The translations under genes were made by a program, and so were the position numbers. This document shows positions 35,755 through 47,913 of a stretch of 64,000 bases of DNA, one piece after another (within the stretch, counting starts at the first letter, position 1; each line of letters begins with the position of its first letter). Under the pieces are notes generated by a model. The model ran no database searches. It was not told the DNA's origin and worked only from the letters and a program-made list of their open reading frames with translations. The stretch comes from Crossaster papposus (lineage: Eukaryota; Echinodermata; Asteroidea; Velatida; Solasteridae): contig JBAIAA010001152.1 of assembly GCA_037893245.1 (NCBI GenBank), positions 186,001 to 250,000 on the forward strand. The letters run 5' to 3'.

Positions 35755-36192
35755 CCATCTTAAAATTATGGTGTCTAGTGGTGTCTAGTGTATGAAATGT
35801 TTTAAATGCAAGCTCACAGCAATTATAATGGGACACTAAAAATGTACCAGTACATGTATACTCCATCAACTTCTGTGAATACAAGGTTCAAACTATGATA
35901 ACAATTTTCAGACTTTCAAAAAATATCATTTTTTTTCAGTCCAGGTTTTGGGGTATATTATGGGCCAAAATATGCCCCCAAACCTTGACTAAAAAAAAAA
36001 TATATTTTTTGAAAGTCTGAAAATTGTTATTAATTACACAATGTAGTTTGAACCTTGTATTCACAGAAGTTGATACATCATGTACTGTCTACATGAAGAT
36101 ACATTTTATAACAGATACACTGTAGTGTCACATTATAATTGCCCTGAGCTTGCATAAAACATTTCATACTAGACACCATAATTTTAAGATTT
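35755..36192. mobile_element. ~440-bp foldback element
   Basis: CATCTTAAAATTATGGTGTC at the left is mirrored by GACACCATAATTTTAAGAT at the right. Inside, CAACTTCTGTGAATACAAGG pairs with CCTTGTATTCACAGAAGTTG and CAATTTTCAGACTTTCAAAA with its complement around 36005-36025. The centre contains GGTTTTGGGGTATATTATGG and its partner. Confidence 0.8.
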
Positions 36193-36357
36193 CTTTCTCT
36201 GCGGTCTGCACCAACATTATGACCAATGTCCCTGCTGTTTTGCATTAAGAATACCATTTTGGATGTGGGTATTGAAATTAATGATTTTCATGTAGGAATA
36301 TACAGGTACATTGTACGGGTACATGTCAAAAAGCCAATACAAAATTTAATGAGACCA

Positions 36358-36609
36358 GGGGCCAATTTCATAGAGCTGCTAAGCACAACAATTTGCTTAG
36401 CTTGACAATTTGTCCTTGGCAAAAACAAGGTTACAGACCAAATGTTCAACTGATCCAAGTTATTGTTCTGGATTGATACATGTAATCAGCTGTTTTTTTG
36501 CTTGGCATGAAAAACACGTGTAATTTTGGCTGGTAACCCGTTTTAATGAGCAAGACTTTTTTTGTGCTCAGCAAATTTTGTTGCTTAGCAGCTCTATGAA
36601 ATTGGCCCC
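36358..36609. mobile_element. palindromic MITE, GGGGCCAATTTCA family, copy 2
   Basis: The termini GGGGCCAATTTCATAGAGCT and AGCTCTATGAAATTGGCCCC form a long hairpin. The interior shares GCTTAGC and ACAAGGTTACAGACCAAATG with the copies at 14084 and 47671. Confidence 0.8.
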
Positions 36610-37123
36610 TGGCTTTCCGTCAAAATGTTACAAGGATAATCTCTCTGTCAAAATGCTATGCTTTTAGGTATTCTTACATGAAAACCACTAATGACAAGTG
36701 AAGAAAAAAAATTGTGAATTTGTGTCCTAGATGTACCGTACAATTGACAGTCTGGAAATCTAGCCAATTACTTTGTAGAGCTGGGAGTGTTCAGATATTG
36801 ATCTCTGTTGAGACTTCCAAGCATTCCTGCGTCAATCTCTATCCAATTATTCCCCTCTGATTTCTGGCATGGACATTAAGTGCTGCCCTAGTTTTCTCTA
36901 TTCAAGTTAAATGTGTTCTGTAGTTTTGTTCCCATTAAAACAAGACGGTTTCCTTCCTGTGGTTGGGGTACAATGCACCGGTACCCTGGATGTCATTGTA
37001 ATGCTGTTTAACTGTTGAGAGAAATAACAACGATAGGGTAGTATTATAAGGCATTCTGCATTTGAGACATAACTGAGCAAAGGCTAAATAGTCATATGTA
37101 TAATGAAAGTTTTGTTCCCTTTT
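36610..37123. other. unassigned intron sequence
   Basis: No gene or paired repeat is recognised. Confidence 0.35.
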
Positions 37124-37175
37124 TTTGTAGATTTGCTTTTTAAAACTATACATTTTTGGAAACGTTAGGATATAC

Positions 37176-38248
37176 TAAGGGTGTGCGTTTACGGGTAGTA
37201 TGGGACCCGGGTACCCTATTCCCGTCACGGTCGGGTACCCGGGTACCCGTGACTATTATTATAATCATAACAGAAAACCCGGAAGTATACACCGCGTCGG
37301 CACGTGCATGTACATCCCCGCTCGATCCACTAGCAAGCTGCAGCGCGCGCTGGCATGGCATGCTTACTTCCCCTGCATTCCGCAACTAAACAAATGCACG
37401 GGCCTACTTTGCAACTCAGGGTTCGACGCAAACAAATTCTAGTCACTCAAAACAGCGGCGGTCTCAGTCAAAACCCTTTTCTAAGTAGTCCAGCGGTCCA
37501 GTGAAAAAAAGAAAAAAAGATAAGTTAAGTGCGCGGTTTTCAGAGCCAGATTGTCAACAGCGATCCCGTATTGCGTGGAGTTTACTCTCAGTCTCAGCTT
37601 AATAAATGTTTGTAAATGAATTGACTTGCCGCTCCCCATAATTGAACGTCTACAGTGGCACGTCTTTTTCCAAAATAAATAAGGTTCAATGAACTAAATC
37701 CTTTGAGTGAGCCGACACGAAATGTAGCAAAAAAGCCGACCGCAGTTCCTGGCTGGCCGCAGAGTTGATACAATAGAACCAAATACCTCTCCTGCAGTAT
37801 CAGGTTTCAAAACCACATTCCAGGTACGGGTCCGTGGGATCGTGAATTAATTCAGCACATTTTCCAAAAAGTAAACCTCGGAAAAACTGACTCAAAGGAC
37901 AACTGCAACATAACACTGATACAATGCCAGCCGCAAGTTATAGCAGCTGTCAGAATTGTAGGTAAATAGACTTCAAAGGCATTTTTTTATCACAATGACT
38001 ACAAAGAAAGCACAATCATCCGTTAGGCTGCTATATCTAGACATCGGGAAATTGTCGGTAAAGACGTTTTACTCAGATATTTTCTAACAATTTATCGGCA
38101 CGCAATGAACATAAAAGACGCTTGCCTTTCTGAAATAATGTGTCAACATTTACAAAGGCAGTTTCGGGTAATAAAATCGATAAATTGGAGCCGGGTACCC
38201 GCAATCAGCGGTCGGGTTACGGGTACCCGGGTACCCGGCACGGCCTTA
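37176..38248. mobile_element. non-autonomous hAT element with 8-bp TSD
   Basis: GGATATAC flanks both ends (37168-37175 and 38249-38256), the 8-bp duplication typical of hAT. The termini TAAGGGTGTGCG and (reverse complement) TAAGGCCGTGCC are hAT-like. GGGTACCCGGGTACCC clusters lie inside each end. No transposase. A partial copy is at 60427-61175. Confidence 0.8.
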
Positions 38249-38359
38249 GGATATACTCAACAGGAAAACCAATGTTTACATTTGTTTTTAGGTTCTTTTG
38301 AAAAAAATTGGTTCTTTAATGTGACGTGACACATGAAAAGCTATTGGGTGTCACATTAA

Positions 38360-39110
38360 CCCTAACCCTCCCGGCTCGTTTGGCTAAGACATAACCTCAA
38401 TCCTCCTATATCCTTCTGTAGTAAAGAGTTAAAAGCTCAAGGAACCTGGATCCTTCTAAATCCTTCTCAATTCTGCTAGTATGGCTATTGCCCTGAATCC
38501 TTCTAGATCCTCCTGCCTGCTGGGGGATGTTTTGGGGGGTCTGTGTAAACTGATTACTTATCCAACAAATTACCCTCAAACAAATGGAAGTGCCCAGTAC
38601 AATGACCTTTTCATACCAGGACAAGGGCCACAGAAATTCCATTGTATGCACATGTGTTTCCTATTGATGATACATAAACATACATTGTCCAGGGACCCTT
38701 TCAGCACTGACCCACTGACCTTGCAGTATACAAGTTTACATTTGTACCTTCCAGTACACACATTTGCCATGCACACAAATGCAAGCCCTAAAAATAACCA
38801 AGTCAGAAGCATGCATTCCCCATGCCATTACAATGTACACAAATGCAAGCCCCCTCCCCCATAACCTAGATCCTTCTGGATCCTATTTTGGGCAAGCTGC
38901 ATACAACCTCAATCCTTCTCTTTCCTCTTGTGTCAAAAACAGCCCGATAACCTCAATCCTTCTCAATCCTTCTCAATCCCTCCCATAGCAAAACCCCATC
39001 TGCCCTCAATCCTTCTGGATCCTCCTCCACTGCAATGTCCTAATAACCTCAATCCTTCTAAATCCTTCATTTTGTACAAGAGGATTTAGAAGGATTTGGG
39101 AGGGTTAGGG
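38360..39110. mobile_element. piggyBac-like MITE with TTAA TSD
   Basis: Perfect 13-bp ends CCCTAACCCTCCC / GGGAGGGTTAGGG are flanked by TTAA on each side (38356-38359, 39111-39114). TTAA targets and CCCT starts are typical of piggyBac, though Kolobok also uses TTAA. The interior iterates CCTCAATCCTTCTAAATCCT-type words (38395-38520, 38870-39110). Confidence 0.7.
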
Positions 39111-39526
39111 TTAAAGGACCATTTTTTTTCAATGCCCTATATCTCTGGAAGTCCGATTGGGTTCAAACTTGGTATGCAGGTATGGCGGGATGTGTTATAC
39201 CGGTAGATATAAATTGTAGTGACATCATGATGACGTCATCGTGTGATTAGTTTATGATTTTGTTTAATTTGTTGACCTTTAAGCCATATCATCAACAGAA
39301 CATAATAAATTCAAAATTCTTTTTGTAATATGTTTATTGGGTCATCTAGACATATGCACACAATTGTGAAAAATGTGTGACATCATCATGACGTCATCAA
39401 AATGATATTCAAAACATTCAAGATGGCCGCCATAAAGAACCTAAGAGCAAATGTAAACATTGGTTTTCATGTTACACATGTAAGTATATCCTGCGTTTCC
39501 AAAAATGTATAGTTTAGCAAATCTAC

Positions 39527-39925
39527 ACAAATATTGAACGAAAATACATAAGAAACCTGACTAAAAGTTGACATTGCAGGAAACATGTGACACCAGAAAA
39601 CACATTTACTTGCATAATTTTATTTTACCTGTATTAACCAGCAGACTCGCTGGGAGCCCTGGGCCAATTTCACCAATGTTGTAGATTATTCTTTAGTTAG
39701 AGTACATGTACCTCGTGTACGTGTACCCGGTACATGTATGTAACTCATCCCAACTTGCAATAGATCCAATGCAAGTTAGGATGAGTTAGTCTTCCTAAGA
39801 TTGATCTAAGTTTTTCGTGAAATTGGCGTCAGGATTTACACATGTACCGGTAGATAAAAATTGTGCAAAGATATTTGAATACTGGTACCTGTACCCTTTG
39901 ATCTCAATATACCGGTACATACAAA
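39527..39925. other. unassigned intron sequence
   Basis: A short inverted pair AACTCATCCCAACTTGCA/TGCAAGTTAGGATGAGTT at 39741-39788 and GGGCCAATTTCACCAATGTT versus AAATTGGC suggest a small MITE around 39660-39830. No gene is seen. Confidence 0.35.
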
Positions 39926-40262
39926 CACTCTCAAATTTGTATCCTAGTGGAGACATCTCCTTGTTCTTGTGTACAAACTGCTTAAAAAGTTGGGCACCTT
40001 TTTCAAAATGCTCTTACTTTATTTCAACCACAATTAATTTCTTGGGTTGAAATTTCGACCCTATACCCTATATTATACCCTAACCCAAACACTAACCCTA
40101 ACCCACATCCTAAACCTAGTTTTTTAGTAATTTGAGTACACTCCAAAAATCTAATTCGTGAAATTCCCAGTGGAGACCTATTCATCTATAGAAATTTACC
40201 CTCCGAAGACCTTTTGTCTCCATTGTACACATTGTGTTCAGGTCTCCAGAGGGTACCGAATT
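39926..40262. repeat. dispersed ~335-bp repeat, copy 2 (inverted)
   Basis: It shares CCTATTCATCTATAGAAATT, ACCCTAACCCAAACACTAAC and GGTCTCCAGAGGGTACC with the copy at 48630, and is the reverse of 16855-17190. Confidence 0.75.
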
Positions 40263-41094
40263 TCAGATCATTTATGTACAGTGTGCATGTACTGACGTTT
40301 GTAACATAAAAGAGACATCATCCATTGATAGCTCCATTGAATTTAGCACACTGATGACAGAATACTACAGTCGACTCCCGTTATAACAAACTTCACGGGA
40401 CCTCTTCAAAGTATCCAAATTTCGTATTATCCGACCCAATGGTTTCTAACCCTTTGTTCACTTTGTATAGACCCCGTACATGTACCGGTATGTGTACATT
40501 TTTGTGATGCACACGCAAGTGAATGAACTTGACCACAACACACCCTTGCAATATGAAGTCAAATTTACATGTAATGTGTTGTTTGTGTAAACAAATGTTT
40601 AAAATACAACTTTGTTGTAAAATGTTAAATGTAGGTGTAAAATAATACAAACATTGATGTTCGATAATATTGCTGAGTTCTATGAAGTCAACTTACATAC
40701 AATGTAACAAATACATTGTACGAAAGATTGAATCAACTAATTTGATCCATGGTTTCAACATGTGTACAGTATACACACGTGTACGTGTAGCCTCTCCTGC
40801 ACAAATTGTGTGTACTGGTAGATTTGCTAAAGCTGTGTTTAATCATAGAGAAAGGAACTTTCTCTATGGTTTAATTCACTGAGCAAGTTTTATCCCACCA
40901 CAATAACTCCCTACTCTCATTGGTCACTAAAGTAAACAAGCAATGGTTTCTTATCTTGATCTAAGCTGATTGAATTACCACACCAAACTTTGTGGTTTTT
41001 CTCTTTGCTTGGACATGGCTTGGGCATGTTGGAGCACAGTGACAAGGGGGTGACAGGGGATTACAGAATGGGACTAATTTGAAGGCACTTTAAT
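40263..41094. other. unassigned intron sequence
   Basis: ACAGTCGACTCCCGTTATAA at about 40367 looks like one terminus of a pogo/Tigger-type element; no opposite end was found. No gene is seen. Confidence 0.35.
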
Positions 41095-42385
41095 TATCAA
41101 TCAATCAATCAATCAACTCAACATTTATTTTCACATTGACATCCTCAGTTACAATTCTTATGCACATAAAGGAGAAAACATGTATGTATTTACAGAGTAT
41201 TCATCAGACATTACATAATCAAAAGCATAAAAAGATGTCAACATGCAGGAAAACGGTGAAGCAAAGCTTTTGTACCTTTCCCTGGGACAGGACAAAAACT
41301 ACACACGGAAAAAATCAGGACAATAGAGAGTGAGACCCGGTACAGTACAAGAGTATGTTACTTAATAGCTAAACAAATCAGTAAAGAACAAATATATTAA
41401 GCATAAGTATTAATCATTGATTTCTTCAATTTTTTTGCAAATGAAACCACAGAATTACACTTTTTCAAATCAATGTTGAGTTCATTCCAGTATACGACAC
41501 GACGTTGAAATGGGCTGTTTCTAAAAAATGAAGTCTTACATTGTCTCACAAACAGATTATCTTTCGATGAACTACGTGTTCCGTATGTATGAACAGAAGT
41601 AGTAAATACAAATATGTTATGAAAACATTGGGGAAGCATATTGTGAGTGTATTTAAACATGAGTGTACCCAATCTGTAATGATAAAGATCATTAAGTTTC
41701 AAAATATTAAGTTTAGCATATAAAGGACTGGTATGATCAAGGTAACCTGCATTATTCACAATACGAACAGCCTTCTTCTGCAGCGTAAACAGTTTGTTGA
41801 AACCATGTACACTTGAAGAACCCCCAAAGGCAAGTAGACCATAATTTAAGTACATGAAAGGATAAAGGAATTATACAATATTAAAAGAATACTTTTAGGT
41901 ACGAAATTTTTCAAATGGTTCATTATACCAACATTTTTTGAAATTTTACTACACAAAACATCAATATGATTATTCCAAGTGAGATTTTCATCTATGAAAA
42001 GTCCAAGAAATTTAGTGGTTTTGACTTGATGGAGTACAGTACCATCAAAACTAAGGGGAACTGTAGCATGGTATTTATGTTGCCGTGGACACAAAATAAT
42101 ATAATTAGTCTTAAGTAGATTAATTGATAATTTGTTCGAAATAAGCCATCCACTTATTTTGACAAGTTCAATATTAACATTTTTAATGGCTGTATCCACA
42201 TCATGGTGATTATAAATTAAATTAGTATCATCTGCAAAAAGACATGAGATCGGAAGAACTACATATATCATACAATGGACCTAACACACTGCCTTGAGGG
42301 ACTCCACAAGTGATGGACTGCTCTAACGAATGTTGGGAATTGTAGGAAACAAACTGCCTTCTATGAATTATCACTCAATTGAAGA
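41095..42385 (-). pseudogene. 5'-truncated CR1/Jockey-like LINE (reverse transcriptase C-terminal half)
   Basis: On the minus strand, 42305-42273 encodes GVPQGSVLGPL and 42238-42227 encodes FADD, the fingers/palm and catalytic YADD-type motifs of a reverse transcriptase. The downstream frame 42271-41846 (141 aa) includes KTTKFLGLFIDENLTWNNHI. A frameshift near 41850 leads to 41855-41397 (152 aa), with LQKKAVRIVNNAGYLDHTSP and HTYGTRSS, typical of CR1-like elements after the RT domain. The 3' tail is a tandem (ATTG) repeat at 41095-41115. A frame break between GPL and FADD and loss of the endonuclease show it is dead. Confidence 0.85.
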
Positions 42386-43048
42386 CCAGGGATGGGGGAT
42401 CTTGTTGAACATGTCAGGTTTGTCATACTGTACATGTACATGTGCATACATGGATTCTGTCCATGTTATCACAACCTTGGTACATGTACATGGGTCACTC
42501 CATGAAGTTGGGGCACAAAGTGTGACATGAAGGTCAAAATTTCAAAAGGTTTTTTTTCCTCTAGTTTTTTTAATTTTAGGTACTCCAAGTGTTCGTGTTT
42601 AAGAAATAAAAAGAGATAAATCTCTAACATTTAAATCAAAATGACCATAGTTAATACAAAAATGCACGTTATTTCCAGAAATACTGATGCTACATGGACA
42701 CCATTTCATATTTACTTATCATTTGCTTATTAAAAAGTAATTTTTGTTGGTAATGTTTTTGTTGACTGATGAACTACCTGGGACCATAAACGCATGAAAG
42801 TAAATTATTATATCATGTCTTGACATAAATTACAATAATGAGACATCACTTCTTGACTATTTGATGCTCTGACTCATCAGAAATTGACAAAGGATTTTAA
42901 AGTTTTAATTAAAAAGTTAATATGAACAGACATCAACTGTCAAGTGTTGCACAGTATTAAAGAAACTACAAACATCAACATTGTTTAACCATTAACTATG
43001 TATGAGGAACACATTGATACATGCTTTGTATAATAAAAGTGGTTGATG

Positions 43049-43424
43049 ATGCTACATGGACACCGTGTCCTGTAGCATCGGCACTGCAACATGTATAAGA
43101 CCTATGCATTCTGATAAGTATGAAATACACTGTCCAGTTTATCAATGTTATAAAAAGTAAAGATAGTGCAATGATTTACACTTGGTTTTACACCACTGTT
43201 ATTACACTTTACCCCAACTGTGCTGCAGATGCTACATGGACACCGTGTCCCGTAGCATCGGGACTATAAGACCTATCCATTTAGATAAGTATGAAATACC
43301 ATGTCCAGTTTATCAATGATACCAACAGTAAAGATAGTGCAATGATTTACACTTGGTTTTACACCACTGTTAATTTAATTTATCCCAATTGTGCCTGCAG
43401 ATGCTACAGGGATACCGTATCCTA
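43049..43424. repeat. ~178-bp tandem repeats in element B with palindromic core
   Basis: The core GATGCTACATGGACACCGTG continues TCCTGTAGCATCG, making a near-perfect hairpin. It starts at 43049 and 43229, and degenerately at about 43402. A half-core is at about 42688. The sequence between cores (AAGACCTATSCATTYNGATAAGTATGAAATACM) is repeated too. Confidence 0.8.
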
Positions 43425-44138
43425 AACTTGCGGCGATCTCATATTTATCGTTTTTGAAATGTACAATGCACTGTCTAGTTATCAAGTTCATGAGACAGAA
43501 TGTTGTTAAAGCTAAGAATATTGTATTAGGTAAAAATAAAAATATTGAGTATTTTGCTTTGTCTCTCCCTTAGTTGTGGCATCTTCAGCTTCAGTGCAGC
43601 AAGTAAATCCTCGCAGTTGTACCGGTAGCTTGAAGTTTTTGGTGGGGGGTTGCCACTGTTGTCGGGTGTCAATTCTGTGAAAAGAAACAAATATATCATT
43701 GATTGATTATTAAGTAAAATGTTGACAGACTGAACACTTTTCCAATGATAGGCCAATACCTTTATGGAAATGTTGGTAAGAACGGTACACCATCAGATTT
43801 TTCTTTAACCAAAATTTGGCTTTCTATAAAATCACCGCTCAGTAATAATTACAAGGTACATTTATACTACTATTGGTGGTACAAAGCGCGTACCAATGGT
43901 GTTCAGAAAGGTTTTTTTTTTTATACAAATGTGATGGCGAACATTTACCATTAAGGCATTAATACCAAAATATCAATTTGTTTTAGAATTTTGAATTTAG
44001 AGTAAAGAAAAAATTGTTTAGCATCCCCACCCAAGTTTGTGAAAGGACCACAGCAATTGTTTTACTTTTAATAATAAATGTATCTTAAAAACCTTGAAAG
44101 TTGAAATTCAAAACGATACTAATTATTTTCTTGCCAAC

Positions 44139-44160
44139 CCCCCCCCCCCCCCCCCCCCCC
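44139..44160. repeat. homopolymer C run
   Basis: A run of about 22 C lies inside element B, a likely site of length error. Confidence 0.9.
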
Positions 44161-45665
44161 TTATATTGCATAACGAATAAGCATTCACACGCAAATATTA
44201 AAAATTATAATAATAGGGGCCTGGCCTAGGCCCCTATTTAAAAAAAAAATTAAAAAAAAAATTTAATAAAAAAAATACATGTAGGCCTATGGGGGACAAC
44301 TCGGTGGTCCCGACTCGAAACGGGACAACTCGACCGGTTAAACAACACGACCGTGCACGGTGCGCCGCGCCATGTACGTCGCCTGTTCTCTGTGACCACG
44401 TGCGGGCGCACCGCCTCACTACGCGCGCGCTGTATGTACATGTACACGTCGAAGAGTCGAGTTGTCCAAAGGCGACATTTGATGTCAGACATGTTCCCCG
44501 AAAGCCGAAATCAACCCAAAACTCTTTTTCTTATAGCATAACACATTTTAAATGTATCTGCAGTAAGACGCGCATAAAACAATTGACATTTCTGAGCGTC
44601 TATCGAAGTCCTAATCGACTACAGTATCGTTCAGTGCCTCCGACAGGTCCGATGCTACGACATGTACGATGGACGGCCAGCGTCCCCGATAAAAGAAGGC
44701 CCAAAACATTGTATTCGAGTCTTTCTCTACAAAACGTGGCATAATTTTAATACTCAAACATAAACACACACGAAATAAATACTCACGTTCGACGGTAAAA
44801 GCCATGACTTGAAGCAGGGTCCCCTAATTCCCGGAAATTCCCGTTCGATGCTACACATCGAGCATCGATGTTACTTACGGACGCCATTGTTCGCGCCGAA
44901 AGAACTTGACACATTACTTTTTGTTTGCTGAATAAGCACGCGTTTACAGAATGACCCTTGACCCTAGAAACAATATCCAGGCATGTACCATTTCTGTAGG
45001 GGGTAGATTCGACTGGGGGACACGGATTTGTACCTCGACGCCACATTTTAAACATTGGACACCATCACGTAAGCTTCTCATTCATCAGACAAAAACACAC
45101 AGTTTTGGTGAAGGAATTTTATTGTCACTTTATCATACATTTTAAGTGTTTTACTCCGGCAAATTCTGAATATAATTAGTAGATGTACAATTCACCCTGG
45201 TCCATCCATTCAACAGCATTCCCGATGCTATAACCGACAAATTTATGGATACCGCCGTAGCGTCGAGTTGGGTATTTTTTGCGGTGCTATAGAACAATAA
45301 GTTCAATCGTAACAAACTTTTTGGATGTGCTGACAATGACTACGTGTCTGGTATAAATTAGTGTGGGTGAAATAGTGTTCAGTCTTTTTTCCCCGTGAAA
45401 AAATAATGGCTTATAAAATGTACTTAATGGATGTCACATTTTCGAGTGAGAAGTGGTCATGGACACTACTGATTTTTTGTCAATTATTTTTTGTGTGAAA
45501 AAGTTTAGAAGTTATAACTTTTTAAACCGAATTTAGCTTCAGTTATTGTTCATTTTGAGACAAAAATTATTCATACGAACAGAACATTTAATACAAAAAA
45601 CTTGATTAGAAATGTCTGATCAGCAGTACTCTTCAATTGCCCGAACTTCATGGAGTGACCCACAT

Positions 45666-47039
45666 ACTTTCCTTTATATCAAGATTAGTGTGTCTGTTAT
45701 CAAGCAATAAAATGATTCCAGATTCCAGCCCTTCATCTGTATTATGATAAGGAGTGAATTATTCTCAAGGGGCCACTTCTGTATCCTGCATTTCCCATTG
45801 CCATATTTCAAGTATCCTGGGACTTTTGTGGGAATACAAAGTACATGTACAGTATCACTATCAGGAATATTTCATTGCATGCAGTGTGAAAAGTGCAACT
45901 CAGAACCAATGAATTGTGAGGAATTTTTAAACTGGAGAGGACAGTGCCTACCAGTGAATGATCTTGAGGGTTGTTTGATTATATGATGATGATGATGATG
46001 ATGATCATGCATTTGTAAAGCGCCATCTATCTAGTTGCCTATTCCGAGGCGCTGCCAGGAACACCGGGGCGAACCCCTTCTCTTAGCGAAGAGTGTTACT
46101 GGGTTCTTTTACGTGCATTACACAACGCACAGGACCTACAGCTTTACGTCCCATCCGAAGGACGAAGCAATAGTGGTTTAATTGCCTTGCTTAAGGACAC
46201 ACGTGTCGACACCGGGACTCGAACCCACGCTCTGCGGAACAGAAAACCGAGTTCTTAACCGCCCGGCCACGACACTCCACGACAAACCTGATAATTTCCT
46301 GATGTCATCATTCCATATGATGCGCGATGGCAGCATGCAGTGCTCATTGTTTTTGTACAAACAAAATTCTAAAACAAAACACAAATGAAAAACCATGTGT
46401 AAATATAGTACTAATAGCTTTCAAGAAAATATTTCTTGTGGTGTACATGTATACTGCCTTAAAATTGTATACAATATGAGTTTATTTGTGCACTTCCTTA
46501 AATTATGAATAAGATTAATAAGTAGGCGTGAAAGTATTTGCTCACAGTTTTTAGTTTTGAATAGAAAACTGCAATTAGTTAAATATTAACAATGAAACGG
46601 CAACAGTACTTTTTTTTCAAAGCAGGTTTTTGCCTTGTAATTTTTGTTACGGTGAAATAAACATTTTATTAAATTTGGTCAGTCAACGTACATGTATGTA
46701 CGGTGGTTACACATCCATGAATGGGTGCAAGCCAACTACAGTAGACTGGTTTCCTAAACCTGATAATTTCCTGATGTCTATAAATTGCTGTTTCGTCTGA
46801 AGGAAGTCAAGGAACCAGACTGCAAGAACAGCATTTCTTTCTCTGTCGTTTTTCAGCGTCACAATATTTACTATTTTTATAATGAAAACATGAGATTGGA
46901 ACATACATGTATCCAAAGTGCATTGTACATAAAAATGTACATTGTACATGGCCATCACATATTTGTCCTACCGGTACATGTATTGTATTGGTAGAATAAC
47001 AAGCATCATACCTTTTCAAAGTTCAAATCTGCGATAATA
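45666..47039. other. unassigned intron sequence around SINE copy 1
   Basis: No gene is seen. AAACCTGATAATTTCCTGATGTC occurs at 46286 and again at 46755, so a SINE-flanking segment is repeated in part. TACATGTA words are scattered. Confidence 0.35.
45984..46275 (-). mobile_element. tRNA-derived SINE, family 1, copy 1
   Basis: Read on the minus strand it begins GTGTCGTGGCCGGGCGGTTA (A-box-like TGGCCGGGCGG), has a B box GGTTCGAGTCC, then TGTCCTTAAGCAAGGCAATT and GGGGTTCGCCCC, and ends in AGATGGCGCTTTACAAATGC with an (ATC)n tail at 45984-46006. The GGCCGAGYGGTTAAG start suggests a class II (Ser/Leu-like) tRNA ancestor. Confidence 0.85.
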
Positions 47040-47394
47040 TGTGATGCGATCTGTGAAAACCCGTCGCAAAGTTGCAAGTCCCATATTTTATAAGCAAAAA
47101 AGAAGAAAAAAAATGTCTAAAACAAAATAATAATAATAAATATTATCTAATTTGTTTTTGAATTGATTTTTCATTGCTATTCTGGTACCCTATCGTTGAA
47201 CGCTGTTTTCTCAGAACTTCGCATCGCCAATAACCGACGTTCATTTTAACGTACCGGTAACTTTTGATGTAGAGGTCCTAGAGACCTGAATGAAAAAGCA
47301 TTAGAAAGAGGATGATCTCAGCTTTAAGATGATGTAAAGAACTCATTTTTTTAATTTTGCCACCATGTGGCGGGTTTTCACAGATCGCATCACA
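47040..47394. mobile_element. TGTGATGCGATCTGTG-terminal MITE
   Basis: TGTGATGCGATCTGTGAAAA at the left mirrors TTTTCACAGATCGCATCACA at the right, continuing CCCG/CGGG. TA flanks both sides, so it is a Tc1/mariner-like or similar MITE of 355 bp. Confidence 0.75.
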
Positions 47395-47670
47395 TATGGC
47401 CCTATAGCCAAATATCTTTCTGACTAGTACTGGTACAGTACATGACTCCCAGTGCCAAATTTCATGCATACTAAGTTAACAATTCTATCATATTGTGTAC
47501 TGTCCCATGCATGATGTGACCCACATAAATAATCCAGTCCTCATTATTTCCTCTGATTCATCAGTCGCTGTCAGTATAGACTAGTGCTGCTATGGCTATT
47601 GTCTGTTTTCATGGTTATAATAATAGGCAAGCATACACGTATGCAAGGAAGATGTGGATGCACACATTCT

Positions 47671-47913
47671 GGGGCCAATTTCATAGAGCTGCTAAGCACA
47701 CAAATTTGCTTAGCATGAACATTTGTCATTGGCAAAAACAAGGTTACAGACCAAATTTTTACGAGATCTTTATAGTTTTCGATTGATATTCAGCTGGTTT
47801 TTGGCTAAGAATGAAAAACCCGTAGAATTTTGGCTGGTAACCTGTTTTTAATGAACAAGACTTTTGTGTGCTAAGCAAATTTTTGTGCTGAGCAGCTCTA
47901 TGAAATTGGCCCC
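47671..47913. mobile_element. palindromic MITE, GGGGCCAATTTCA family, copy 3
   Basis: The termini GGGGCCAATTTCATAGAGCT and AGCTCTATGAAATTGGCCCC bound 243 bp. It is closer in sequence to copy 2 than to copy 1. Confidence 0.8.

Larger units (their letters stand above)
37124..39526. mobile_element. outer MITE of a three-level transposon nest
   Basis: Left arm pieces TGTAGATTTGCT, AACTATACATTTTTGGAAAC and AAAACCAATGTTTACATTTG are mirrored by CAAATGTAAACATTGGTTTT (39448), GTTTCCAAAAATGTATAGTT (39496) and AGCAAATCTACA (39517). The arms are split by insertions at 37176-38248 and 38360-39110. Removing both leaves about 570 bp of foldback. No coding capacity. Confidence 0.75.
42492..45661. mobile_element. 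element B: 3.2-kb transposon with ACAT TSD
   Basis: GGGTCACTCCATGAAGTTGG and its right-end counterpart (24 bp, one mismatch) bound 3170 bp flanked by ACAT (42488-42491, 45662-45665). The subterminal CACAAAGTGTGACATGAAGGTCAAA resembles the same region of element A (CCAAAGTGTGACATTAGGGGTCAAA). The right half (44280-45300) is GC-rich. No transposase was recognised, although several short open frames exist on both strands. Confidence 0.75.

Noticed and set aside
40367..40400. Pogo/Tigger-like terminus CAGTCGACTCCCGTTATAAC
   Set aside because: Only one end is visible and no transposase or opposite terminus was found, so no element is called.
44289..44744. 151-codon open frame in the GC-rich half of element B
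   Set aside because: Overlapping open frames occur on both strands here and none shows a transposase motif or other domain.
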